Positions 32,992 to 42,252 of a stretch of 48,488 nucleotides of DNA are shown one piece after another. Location of the stretch: the NCBI RefSeq assembly GCF_900243075.1, contig NZ_OEZH01000093.1:10969-59456 (forward strand), written 5' to 3'. The notes below the pieces were generated by a model. The model was given only the letters and a program-made list of their open reading frames with translations. It was not told the origin of the DNA and made no database searches. Positions within the stretch are counted from its first letter, which is position 1. Each line of letters begins with the position of its first letter. This DNA is from Clostridioides difficile. Lineage in GTDB: Bacteria; Bacillota; Clostridia; Peptostreptococcales; Peptostreptococcaceae. The position numbers and the translations under genes were made by a program.

Positions 32992-33789
32992 CTACTTTAT
33001 CTCATAAACATTAGAAACATCATTTCGTGATAATACATCTAGTTTTACATCTTGTCCAACTACTATATCATTTGATGCTAATACTCCTTTTGAAGTCTCA
33101 TATGCCAACTCAGGGAAATTATTTTCTTTACTTAAGTGTGCTAATAATACAGATTCTGTACCTTCATTAATAAGCTCAACACAGAAATTAGCTGCATCTT
33201 CATTAGATAAATGACCAGTATTTGACATTACTCTTTTCTTTAAAGCATATGTATATGAACCCATCATAAGCATATTAGGGTCATAATTTGATTCTAAAAC
33301 TACTAACTTAGATTTGTATAAATGTTTTTTTATATTTTGAGTTATACATCCTATATCAGTAGCTATAGATATCTTTTCATCACTCTCTGTATAAAAATTA
33401 TAGCCAACTGGGTCAGACGCATCATGTTCTATTGAAAAAGGTCTCACTATAATATCTCCTAATGAATAAGTTTTATCATTTTCAAAAACCTTCATATTTT
33501 TATCTTTGATATCACCTAGCTTATCCTTCATAGAACACCATGTCTTTATATTAGCAAATACTGGTATATCAAACTTTCTTGATAATATACCTGCCCCTTT
33601 TATATGGTCAACATGCTCATGTGTTATAAATATTCCTTTTAATTTATCTGCATCTACATCAATGTCTTTAAGACCTGTAGTTATTCTCTTTCCACTTAAT
33701 CCTGCATCTACTAATATATTAGTATTTTTATATCCTATATAATGGCAATTGCCACTACTTCCACTTCCCACTGAACAATACTTTAGCAT
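32992..33789 (-). CDS. yycJ: MBL-fold metallohydrolase, YycJ/WalJ family
   Basis: 265 aa. The metal motif HxHxDH is His57-Glu-His59-Val-Asp61-His62 (FITHEHVDHIKG), with further ligands in IEHDASDPVG, SIATDIG and TGHLSNED. Members of the YycJ/WalJ group are nucleases or hydrolases linked to the WalRK cell-wall regulon and to DNA repair. AGAGGTG precedes the ATG. It lies 12 nt before the EIIC-EAL gene and may be cotranscribed with it. Confidence 0.88.
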   Translation of the reverse strand: MLKYCSVGSGSSGNCHYIGYKNTNILVDAGLSGKRITTGLKDIDVDADKLKGIFITHEHVDHIKGAGILSRKFDIPVFANIKTWCSMKDKLGDIKDKNMKVFENDKTYSLGDIIVRPFSIEHDASDPVGYNFYTESDEKISIATDIGCITQNIKKHLYKSKLVVLESNYDPNMLMMGSYTYALKKRVMSNTGHLSNEDAANFCVELINEGTESVLLAHLSKENNFPELAYETSKGVLASNDIVVGQDVKLDVLSRNDVSNVYEIK

Positions 33790-33830
33790 TCCTTCACCTC
33801 TTTTTCTGCCTTATAGATTATATTATACCA

Positions 33831-33866
33831 AAAAAACAGAGTATTAAATAAAATTTAATACTCTGT
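33831..33866 (-). terminator. Terminator of the M1 peptidase gene
   Basis: Perfect 14-bp stem (33836-33849, 33853-33866) with a 3-nt loop (the end pairs may open), followed by seven T on the minus strand; 7 bp after the peptidase stop. Confidence 0.9.
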
Positions 33867-33873
33867 ACGAAAT

Positions 33874-35337
33874 TTACTTATATTCACTTATAATCTTATT
33901 TATGTCTACCCCTTTACTATTCCATAGCTCCACAAAAGCTCTTCCATTAACATTTTTATGCTTATATTTATTATAATATTCATTTAAAGTCTCAAAAAAT
34001 ACTTTATCACCAACTTCTTTTCTTATTTCATTAAATGCTATTGCCCCTTTTGTATAAACATTTAAACTGTATTCAGTAGAATTTTTATACTCATTTGCTG
34101 GTTTAAATATATTTTCACTCAAATAACTTTTTGTCTGTATCTCCATAGTTTTTATAAGTTTATTTGCCATTTCTTTACCATACTTTTGCTCAAAGTAAAC
34201 TATTGTAGAATATTCAGTAAGTGCCTCATCCAACCAAGGTTCACTTATTTCATCATTTCCAACAGCAGAATACCACCATTGATGTGCTGTCTCATGAGCA
34301 ATAACATATTCTAGTAAAAATTCATTTTTTTCATTATATAAGCTTTGGTCTATCATAACAAGCATAGGATATTCCATTCCCCCTATAAAAAAATCACTTG
34401 CTACAACAGAGAATTCTTTGTATGGATATTTACCAAATAATTCACTAAATATATTTATTGAATCTTTAGCAACTTCAGTTGCCTTCTTAGAAAACTTCTT
34501 ATTTAAATTGTATGTATTAATAGCTACTCCTCTTGAGTCTACTTTATTTACATCAAATTTACTACTTAATATAAATGCAAAATCTCTAACATTTTCAGCT
34601 TCTATTTCATACAACATCTTCTTACTGTCATGTTTATCATTAACAAGTTTTCCTGTATGAGCAATTTTATATTTGTTTGGAATCAATAGTTTCACATGAA
34701 AATCGCTAGTTTCACTATAAAATGGGTCACCAATAGTTTCATAGCTCTTTAGATTCCATCCTCTTTCATCATTGACACAGGCTATAGGAAACCAATTAGT
34801 AACATTTATAGTATTTTCTCCATATCCAAACCTTCCAACCGAATTTGGTATTTTTACATTATATTTTATATCTAATGATGTTCTTTCATTTGGTTTTAGT
34901 TCTTTACCTAATTCTATTTCTAATATATCATTTTTATCCCCTTTAATTTTATATGCCATTTTACTATTATTATTTAATATATTCTTTATATCTATATATC
35001 CTTCATTAAATCCATTAGGATAAGCTCTTGTCATTTCATTTTTTTCAAAAGGAGCAAAATCTTTTTTTGAAAAAGCATTCGGATATATGTGGAAATATAT
35101 TTTGTCTATACTGGATTTTGTATTATTTATGTACTCAATACTCTGATTGCACATTAACCTCTTAGTTTCGTCATCAAATATAACATCTATATTATATTGA
35201 TTTATTTTTGAATTAGTTTCTTCTTTGTATGTTTCTAAACTGTCATCCTTTTCTATAAAGCAACCTATTATTAATACCATAAATAGAATTGCTACTGATA
35301 ATGTTCTTCTTACTTTTTGGTTGAATTTTATAACCAA
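33874..35337 (-). CDS. Secreted M1-family zinc metallopeptidase (predicted lipoprotein)
   Basis: 487 aa. The N-terminus has a basic region, a hydrophobic core (SVAILFMVLIIG) and a lipobox ending LIIGC, so the protein should be anchored on the outer face of the membrane. Active site: HETAH at 348-352 with Glu371 18 residues on (HExxH-x18-E). VVASDFFIGGMEYPML corresponds to the GxMEN region, here GGMEY, slightly divergent. It is a gluzincin aminopeptidase that trims peptides outside the cell. TTG start with AAGGAGGAG 6 nt upstream. Single-gene unit; the promoter region is shared with the divergent dnaD-like gene. Confidence 0.9.
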   Translation of the reverse strand: MVIKFNQKVRRTLSVAILFMVLIIGCFIEKDDSLETYKEETNSKINQYNIDVIFDDETKRLMCNQSIEYINNTKSSIDKIYFHIYPNAFSKKDFAPFEKNEMTRAYPNGFNEGYIDIKNILNNNSKMAYKIKGDKNDILEIELGKELKPNERTSLDIKYNVKIPNSVGRFGYGENTINVTNWFPIACVNDERGWNLKSYETIGDPFYSETSDFHVKLLIPNKYKIAHTGKLVNDKHDSKKMLYEIEAENVRDFAFILSSKFDVNKVDSRGVAINTYNLNKKFSKKATEVAKDSINIFSELFGKYPYKEFSVVASDFFIGGMEYPMLVMIDQSLYNEKNEFLLEYVIAHETAHQWWYSAVGNDEISEPWLDEALTEYSTIVYFEQKYGKEMANKLIKTMEIQTKSYLSENIFKPANEYKNSTEYSLNVYTKGAIAFNEIRKEVGDKVFFETLNEYYNKYKHKNVNGRAFVELWNSKGVDINKIISEYK

Positions 35338-35434
35338 AATATCTCCTCCTTTTCAAAATGAATATTGCTAGAAAATATTTACATGCTAATCTTATGACCT
35401 TTTATTTGTTTACAGACAAATGTAATATAAAAAA

Positions 35435-35443
35435 TGATATAAT
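35435..35443 (+). promoter_or_regulatory. Extended -10 promoter of the dnaD-dnaI pair
   Basis: TGATATAAT (TGn plus TATAAT) at 35435-35443, 8 bp before the ribosome site GAGGTG (35451-35456) of the first gene. No good -35 is seen, as is usual for extended -10 promoters. The message would have a very short leader. Confidence 0.6.
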
Positions 35444-35461
35444 TTAATCTGAGGTGATAAA

Positions 35462-36520
35462 ATGTTTTTCAAAGAAAGCAATGAAATAGATTTAGGTGAA
35501 ATCACTATTCCCAATATCTTTATAGATATATTTATGCCAATGGCGGACGGGTTATACGTAAAAGTTTATCTTTTGGGCTATAGACAAGCATGCGATATTA
35601 CTTCTAATCCTAAGTTTGACAATAATTCAATAGCCAAAAACCTAAATATACCATTGTCTGATGTGTTATCTGCTTGGAAATTCTGGGAGGAAAAGAAGAT
35701 TATAAAAATACATGACAATGGAGAATATGATAGTTTTAATTATTCAATAGAGTTTTTAGATTTAAAAAATTTCTATATTGAGAATATATTAAGTAATAAT
35801 TCATCTATAAAATCTAATACAGATCAAGTTGTATCTACTTCTGAAAATCCAAGTATTAGAAAAATGTTCAATTCTATAAATAAAATAGTTGGTAGATATC
35901 TCGACCCAAGTGAAAAGATAAGCATCATGGATATAATGAATAAATACAATATGAGTCCTGATATGATACTTTGTGCCTATGAGTATGTAAAAGATAAAAC
36001 TGGTACATCAAAACCAGTTAAATACATTGAGGGCATTATCAGGAATTGGTATGATTCAAATTTATATACACCAAAGGATGTTGAAGAAAGCTTTTTAGTT
36101 AGAAGTGAAAGATATATTCTATATAAAACCATTTTCAATGAATTGGGATTCTCAAGACAACCATCAAAATCAGAAAAAGAACTTATGGATACCTGGTTCG
36201 ATAAATTTGACATGGATATAGACTTGATAATAAATGCATGTTCTAAGTCTAAGAATATTTCAAACCCAAGTATATCTTATATAAATGGTATAGTTAGAAA
36301 TTGGAATGAAAAAAATATAAAAAATTTAAATGATTTAAAGCAAAAAGAGGAAGAACGTATAGTTAAGGAGAATATTAATAAAAAGCAGATTAATACTACT
36401 CAAAACAACAATACTTACAAGAAGACTAAATTTCATAATTTCAATGAAACATTCACTCAGTATACCTCTGATGAACTCGATGAGATTATCAAAAAAAGTC
36501 AAAAAGAAAAGTTTAAGTAG
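35462..36520 (+). CDS. dnaD: DnaD/DnaB-type primosomal protein
   Basis: 352 aa. A winged-helix N-terminal domain (about 1-110, with NIPLSDVLSAWKFWEEKKIIKI), then two tandem DnaD-like (DDBH2) domains at about 135-205 and 215-290. Each ends in the YxxxIxxxW motif (YIEGIIRNW and YINGIVRNW), a feature shared with Gram-positive helicase-loading proteins. A charged, flexible tail follows. It remodels DNA at the origin and recruits the helicase loader encoded just downstream (8-nt gap). Naming as DnaD or DnaB-equivalent is by domain, since clostridia carry one protein with this layout. Confidence 0.9.
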   Translation: MFFKESNEIDLGEITIPNIFIDIFMPMADGLYVKVYLLGYRQACDITSNPKFDNNSIAKNLNIPLSDVLSAWKFWEEKKIIKIHDNGEYDSFNYSIEFLDLKNFYIENILSNNSSIKSNTDQVVSTSENPSIRKMFNSINKIVGRYLDPSEKISIMDIMNKYNMSPDMILCAYEYVKDKTGTSKPVKYIEGIIRNWYDSNLYTPKDVEESFLVRSERYILYKTIFNELGFSRQPSKSEKELMDTWFDKFDMDIDLIINACSKSKNISNPSISYINGIVRNWNEKNIKNLNDLKQKEEERIVKENINKKQINTTQNNNTYKKTKFHNFNETFTQYTSDELDEIIKKSQKEKFK

Positions 36521-36528
36521 GTGATTAA

Positions 36529-37521
36529 ATGAATGAAGATAAAATAAGAAAAATACTTGCTAAATATGCTGAGAGAAGAGATAACAATGAACTCTTATTA
36601 GAGCATAGAAAAAATGAGGTATATAATAAAATCCCTGAAATAAAATCTATAGATGATGAGATTTCTAAAATAGGTCTCAATTTAGCTAAAATAGTACTTT
36701 TAAATCCTAAATCTAAAGATGAAATTGTAAATAAGTCTAAAAAAACTATAGAATATTTAAAAGCAGATAAAGAAAAACTTTTAGTTGAAAATAATATACC
36801 TCTTGATTACTTAGAAATAAAGTTTCAATGTGCTTCTTGTAAAGACAAAGGATTTTTACCTAATGGAGAAAAATGTTCTTGCCTTAAACAAGAAATTGTA
36901 AATGAAGCTTATAAAATGTCTAATTTAGATAGAATTTTAAGTCAGGAAAATTTTTCGAATTTTAACTTGAATATATTTTCTCCTAAGAAAGGTTCTGATG
37001 GGGAAATATCTCCTAGAGAAAATATGCTAAATAACTTGAGTATTTGCGAAAATTTTGTTCATGATTTTAAGAAAGATAATAATGATAATCTACTATTTTA
37101 TGGTTCTACTGGACTAGGAAAAACATATATGTGCAATTGTATTGCAAAGGAACTATTAGATAAAGGTAATGTTGTAATCTATCAAACTTCTTTTAGAATC
37201 TTAGATATTCTTGAAGATTATAAATTTAGAAGACACTCAAATAGTCAAATAAGTGAAGATAATTATAAAAACTTGTTTGATTGTGATTTATTAATAATAG
37301 ATGACCTTGGTACTGAACTTAATAATTCTTTTACTAGTGGAGAAATCTTCAACATTGTAAACACAAGACTTGTTTCTGGTAAAAAAATTATTATTTCAAC
37401 CAATTTAACACCATCTCAGATAGGAAATACTTATACTCAAAGAACTCTTTCTAGAATTTTAGATAAATTTAGGATTTTAGAATTTACTGGTGATGATTTG
37501 AGATGGGAAAGATTCAAATAA
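36529..37521 (+). CDS. dnaI: DnaI/DnaC-type helicase loader ATPase
   Basis: 330 aa. N-terminal part with a Zn-binding cysteine group (CASCKDKGFL ... CSCLKQE, about 102-124), then a AAA+ domain: Walker A GSTGLGKT near 190, Walker B LLIIDDLG, sensor and Arg-finger region STNLTPSQIGNTYTQR. It holds the DnaB helicase in a loading-competent state at the origin. The order dnaD-dnaI on the plus strand faces the purA and dnaB genes read from the other strand. Confidence 0.94.
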   Translation: MNEDKIRKILAKYAERRDNNELLLEHRKNEVYNKIPEIKSIDDEISKIGLNLAKIVLLNPKSKDEIVNKSKKTIEYLKADKEKLLVENNIPLDYLEIKFQCASCKDKGFLPNGEKCSCLKQEIVNEAYKMSNLDRILSQENFSNFNLNIFSPKKGSDGEISPRENMLNNLSICENFVHDFKKDNNDNLLFYGSTGLGKTYMCNCIAKELLDKGNVVIYQTSFRILDILEDYKFRRHSNSQISEDNYKNLFDCDLLIIDDLGTELNNSFTSGEIFNIVNTRLVSGKKIIISTNLTPSQIGNTYTQRTLSRILDKFRILEFTGDDLRWERFK

Positions 37522-37556
37522 AGTAGCCCTTAAAAAACATTTTTTTATTTTTAAAT

Positions 37557-37584
37557 AGAGAGGTAAGAACAAACTTGCTTCTCT
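37557..37584 (+). terminator. Terminator of the dnaD-dnaI unit
   Basis: 11-bp stem with two wobble pairs (37557-37567, 37574-37584) and a 6-nt loop, followed by GTTTAAAA. A T-rich stretch also lies at 37540. The rest of 37585-37897 contains no gene that I can identify. Confidence 0.6.
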
Positions 37585-37897
37585 GTTTAAAACTTATAAC
37601 ACATAAATCTATCTATCTTTTAATTTTTCTATTTACAAATCTAATGTATCTTAACATAACAAATCTTTTATATTCTTTTTAATTTATATTTATTGACACT
37701 ATAAGTTTATTATATTCTATAATGTGCTTCTACGATTATTCCAGATTTTAGTTTTAAAACTATAGTGTTACAAGTAATTTAATATTTTATTGCAATTAAT
37801 TTTTATTTTTAATACAATAAAAATAAAAATTAAAAAAAGATACTTAAAAGTATCCTGTAATATAGAAAATTATATTAATTTAAATTTATGTACTATA

Positions 37898-37972
37898 TGG
37901 AGCTGGTGATAGGAATCGAACCTACAACCTGCTGATTACAAGTCAGCTGCTCTACCGTTGAGCCACACCAGC
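37898..37972 (-). tRNA. tRNA-Thr (anticodon TGT)
   Basis: 75 nt including an encoded CCA. Acceptor stem GCTGGTG/CACCAGC, anticodon loop CTTGTAA on a GCTGA/TCAGC stem, T-loop GGTTCGATTCC. Last gene of a four-tRNA cluster. Confidence 0.95.
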
Positions 37973-38006
37973 ATATAATCTAGTATTTATTTTTTACTCC
38001 AAAAAT

Positions 38007-38082
38007 TGGTGGGACTAACAGGGCTCGAACCTGTGACCCCCTGCTTGTAAGGCAGGTGCTCTCCCAGCTGAGCTATAGTCCC
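38007..38082 (-). tRNA. tRNA-Val (anticodon TAC)
   Basis: 76 nt including CCA. Acceptor stem GGGACTA/TAGTCCC, anticodon loop CTTACAA on CCTGC/GCAGG, T-loop GGTTCGAGCCC. Confidence 0.96.
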
Positions 38083-38086
38083 ATAC

Positions 38087-38161
38087 TGGTGACTCGTAGG
38101 GGAATTGAACCCCTGTTACCGCCGTGAAAGGGCGGTGTCTTAACCTCTTGACCAACGAGCC
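38087..38161 (-). tRNA. tRNA-Glu (anticodon TTC)
   Basis: 75 nt including CCA. Acceptor GGCTCGT/ACGAGTC with one G-T pair, anticodon loop CTTTCAC on CCGCC/GGCGG. Four bases from tRNA-Val, so cotranscribed. Confidence 0.96.
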
Positions 38162-38167
38162 ATATTT

Positions 38168-38243
38168 TGGTGATCTATCCGCGACTCGAACGCGGGACAC
38201 CCTGATTAAAAGTCAGGTGCTCTACCGACTGAGCTAATAGACC
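38168..38243 (-). tRNA. tRNA-Lys (anticodon TTT)
   Basis: 76 nt including CCA. Acceptor GGTCTAT/ATAGATC with one G-T pair, anticodon loop CTTTTAA on CCTGA/TCAGG. First gene of the tRNA cluster, 46 bp after the promoter. Confidence 0.96.
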
Positions 38244-38288
38244 ACATTTTTTCGACTTTTTTCGTCGTTTCTTTCACTCACAAGTTAT

Positions 38289-38317
38289 ATTATAAATGCT
38301 ACACAATTTTTAGTCAA
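38289..38317 (-). promoter_or_regulatory. Promoter of the tRNA cluster
   Basis: -35 TTGACT (38317-38312), exact 17-nt spacer, -10 TATAAT (38294-38289) on the minus strand: near-consensus, as expected for a stable-RNA promoter. Confidence 0.85.
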
Positions 38318-38485
38318 TAGTTTTTTTATTTTTTTTAGTATATAATTAAAATCAGCTTATGTTATTTATTTTGAACAAAATTCTTTTAAAAACCTGTAAT
38401 TATATACGCAAGTTCGACCTTAATTCTAATCAGAATATATATCAGTTATTTCAACTGAACAAAAATTTAATATGTATCTAATATA

Positions 38486-38530
38486 AAAGAGTATCCCTGA
38501 TAACTATAATCATTATCTTGAGATACTCTT
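38486..38530 (-). terminator. purA terminator
   Basis: Stem of AAGAGTATC with GATACTCTT (38487-38495, 38522-38530) and inner pairing GATAA/TTATC, about 40 bp after the purA stop. Confidence 0.75.
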
Positions 38531-38571
38531 CTTTAATTATTTACAATTTAAATCATTTAATTAATAAAATA

Positions 38572-39879
<1,308 letters not shown>

Positions 39880-39942
39880 TTATATACTATCGAACGCTTT
39901 ACTTACTTATTCTATCAAACATTCGTATTTTTTTCAACTTTT

Positions 39943-40251
39943 TTAGCATTCTCCAATATTTAACATATATTCTTCTATTTTTGAAAACTCTTCTTTCTGT
40001 ATTATTTCTTTTTCATATTTTATAACTTTTTCCATAAATTTATCCACATCTAAAAGTTTTTCTAACTTACATATGTTAATTATATTCCCAAAGTTTGTAT
40101 TAGTCATGTTTATATAATACTGATTATCCACAATGTTAGCATAAACAACAATAGATTCCTTTAGATTATTATCAATTACTCTAAATAAGTTTATTTCATC
40201 AAGTACTTTAATTATATTGGGATACATATATTTCAAGCTTATTTTTTCCAT
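39943..40251 (-). CDS. Hypothetical protein, 102 aa
   Basis: AGGAGG stands 6 nt before the ATG, so it is a real gene. The protein is small, acidic-basic mixed, with no membrane segment or motif I recognise (NIIKVLDEINLFRVIDNNLK; KFMEKVIKYEKEIIQKEEF may form a coiled coil). It lies between the dnaB region and purA. Its coding sequence contains two perfect DnaA boxes (40040-40048 and 40124-40132). Confidence 0.75.
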   Translation of the reverse strand: MEKISLKYMYPNIIKVLDEINLFRVIDNNLKESIVVYANIVDNQYYINMTNTNFGNIINICKLEKLLDVDKFMEKVIKYEKEIIQKEEFSKIEEYMLNIGEC

Positions 40252-40447
40252 ATTATTCCTCCTGATAATTAATAGTTATACACAGATAAAGCAAGCCAAA
40301 AGCTTGCTTTATCTACTTATTCACACTTATCAACAGGCTACCTGTGGATACTGTGGATAGTTTTTTAGCTAAATTTCAAGGTTTAGACATATTTAGTGAC
40401 ATGTATCCACATTTTTCCTGTAGAAAGAAAGAATGTTCTGTGGATAT
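40040..40447. other. Cluster of DnaA-box-like 9-mers
   Basis: Nine matches to TTATCCACA in about 410 bp. Two are perfect (40040-40048, 40124-40132, plus strand). Seven have one mismatch: 40276-40284 TTATACACA, 40317-40325 TTATTCACA, 40327-40335 TTATCAACA, 40343-40351 and 40352-40360 (minus strand, adjacent), 40403-40411 (plus) and 40439-40447 (minus). They cover the gene-free stretch between dnaB and the 102-aa gene and extend into the latter. This looks like a DnaA-binding cluster away from oriC. Confidence 0.65.
40285..40313 (-). terminator. Terminator downstream of dnaB
   Basis: Perfect 12-bp stem (40285-40296, 40302-40313) with a 5-nt loop, embedded in the DnaA-box cluster; it ends the long minus-strand operon that includes dnaB. 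Confidence 0.75.
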
Positions 40448-40455
40448 TCGTTAGA

Positions 40456-41784
40456 TTATAGGTCTCTCAACTTATCCCCAAATCTTTGAACTTCACCAAG
40501 CCAAACAAGCTCAACAGAACCAGTTTCGCCATGTCTATTTTTTGCTATTATCACTTCTCCTATATTTTTACTCTCAGAATCAGCATGATAATACTCATCT
40601 CTATATAGGAACATAACTATATCTGCATCCTGCTCTATTGCTCCAGATTCTCTTAAATCAGATAGCATAGGTCTATGGTCTGCTCTTTGTTCTGGAGCAC
40701 GCGATAATTGAGATAATGCTACAACAGGACAGTTTAATTCTTTCGCTAATACCTTTAGTGACCTTGATATTTTAGATATCTCTTGTTGTCTACTTTCATT
40801 ATTACCTTCACCTTCCATAAGTTGAAGATAATCAATAAGCACTAAATCTAGTCCTTTTTCTATTTTTAACTTTCTACACTTTGACCTTAATTCTGATATT
40901 TTTATACCAGGAGTATCATCTATGTGTATTTTTGCATCTGATAACACTGCCATAGCATCTATAATTCTAGGCCAGTCATTATCATTAAGTGTTCCAGTCT
41001 TTATTTTTTTTAATTCTACACTAGACTGCGAAGATAACATACGTTGTACTAATTGTTCCTTAGACATCTCTAAACTAAATACAGCTACAGAGGCATCACC
41101 CTTTAAAGCTGCGTTTTGAACCAAGTTTAAAGAAAAAGCAGTTTTACCCATTGCTGGTCTAGCTGCAATTAATATTAAATCAGTCCTTTGAAGACCATTT
41201 ATTTTTTTGTTTAAATCTTTAAAACCAGTAGTTATACCAGTCACATCACTCTTATTAGTGTATAATTTTTCTATCATATCATAGGCATCCATCAAAACTA
41301 AGTTTATAGGTTTAAAATCATCACTAGTTTTCTCCTGTGATATATCAAATATCCTCTTTTCAGCTTGTTCTAACACATCTTCAATCTTAGTTGCTCCACT
41401 ATATCCTAGATTTATTATTTCATTAGAAGCTTTTATAAGCTTTCTAAGCACAGACTTTTCTTTTACTATATCAGCATAGTATTTTACGTTTGAAGTTGTT
41501 GGCACTATAGTAGAAAGACTTGTAATATAACTGATTCCTCCAATATCATTAAGATGCCCTTGTTTTCTTAGTTCTTCTGTCAATGTTATCAAGTCTATAG
41601 GCTCACCTTTATTACTCAAAGTTATCATACATTCATATATTATTTTGTGAGCCTCTTTATAGAAATCATTAGGCTTTATAGTTTCTGTAACTGTTATTAT
41701 AGCATCTTTATCTAGAAGTATAGAACCTAATATCGATTGTTCTGATTCTACACTATGAGGAGGAATTCTCGTCATATCTTCCAT
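40456..41784 (-). CDS. dnaB: Replicative DNA helicase DnaB
   Basis: About 442 aa, full length (called DnaC in Bacillus). N-terminal primase-interacting domain (PPHSVESEQSILGSILLD), linker, then a RecA-like motor: Walker A ARPAMGKTAFS, DLVLIDYLQLM (Walker B), QLSRAPEQR and KNRHGETG. It unwinds DNA at the fork as a hexamer loaded by the DnaD/DnaI pair found 4 kb away. The start is ATG 41784; AGGTG lies 6 nt upstream. The end of rplI is 18 nt upstream. Confidence 0.98.
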   Translation of the reverse strand: MEDMTRIPPHSVESEQSILGSILLDKDAIITVTETIKPNDFYKEAHKIIYECMITLSNKGEPIDLITLTEELRKQGHLNDIGGISYITSLSTIVPTTSNVKYYADIVKEKSVLRKLIKASNEIINLGYSGATKIEDVLEQAEKRIFDISQEKTSDDFKPINLVLMDAYDMIEKLYTNKSDVTGITTGFKDLNKKINGLQRTDLILIAARPAMGKTAFSLNLVQNAALKGDASVAVFSLEMSKEQLVQRMLSSQSSVELKKIKTGTLNDNDWPRIIDAMAVLSDAKIHIDDTPGIKISELRSKCRKLKIEKGLDLVLIDYLQLMEGEGNNESRQQEISKISRSLKVLAKELNCPVVALSQLSRAPEQRADHRPMLSDLRESGAIEQDADIVMFLYRDEYYHADSESKNIGEVIIAKNRHGETGSVELVWLGEVQRFGDKLRDL

Positions 41785-41802
41785 CTTAATCACCTCTAGT
41801 TA

Positions 41803-42252
41803 TTACTGTTTTTCTTTTACATCCACTCTTATTTTAGTAGTTACTTTTTGATGTATTTTTATTTCTACAAAAGTTGAACCTAAAGTTCTTATTGGCTCAT
41901 CTAATAATATTTTTCTTTTATCTACATCTATGTCTTTTTGTTTCTTTAATTGCTCCGCAATTTCTTTAGCTGTTATTGAACCAAACAGTCTTCCACCTTC
42001 ACCTGATTTTGAATATATTTCTATATTGATTTCTTCCATTTGCTTGCCTAATAAAACAGCTTCTTCATATTCTTTTTGTGCTTTTATTTCTTTAGATTTA
42101 TTCTTTTCATTTAATTCTTTTATTGCTACACTATCCGCTTGTACAGCTATCTTTTTAGGAAACAAGAAATTTCTTGCATATCCATCACTTACTTCTTTCA
42201 TTTCCCCTTTTTTACCAGTTCCTTTTACATCTTTTAATAATATAACTTTCAT
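41803..42252 (-). CDS. rplI: 50S ribosomal protein L9
   Basis: 149 aa, complete: [20 protein letters not shown] and [13 protein letters not shown] at the N-terminal rRNA-binding domain, long connecting helix, C-terminal domain with GRLFGSIT. The ATG directly abuts the gdpP stop, so translation is coupled. Part of the gdpP-rplI-dnaB block shared by Firmicutes. Confidence 0.98.
   Translation of the reverse strand: MKVILLKDVKGTGKKGEMKEVSDGYARNFLFPKKIAVQADSVAIKELNEKNKSKEIKAQKEYEEAVLLGKQMEEINIEIYSKSGEGGRLFGSITAKEIAEQLKKQKDIDVDKRKILLDEPIRTLGSTFVEIKIHQKVTTKIRVDVKEKQ

Noticed and set aside
38015-38200. 61-codon frame on the minus strand
   Set aside because: It runs through the tRNA-Val, tRNA-Glu and tRNA-Lys genes, so it is a by-product of tRNA sequence and not a gene.
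40276-40447. Chromosomal origin (oriC)
   Set aside because: There are DnaA-box-like sites, but no dnaA or dnaN gene beside it and no clear AT-rich unwinding block with ordered boxes; an accessory cluster is the better reading.
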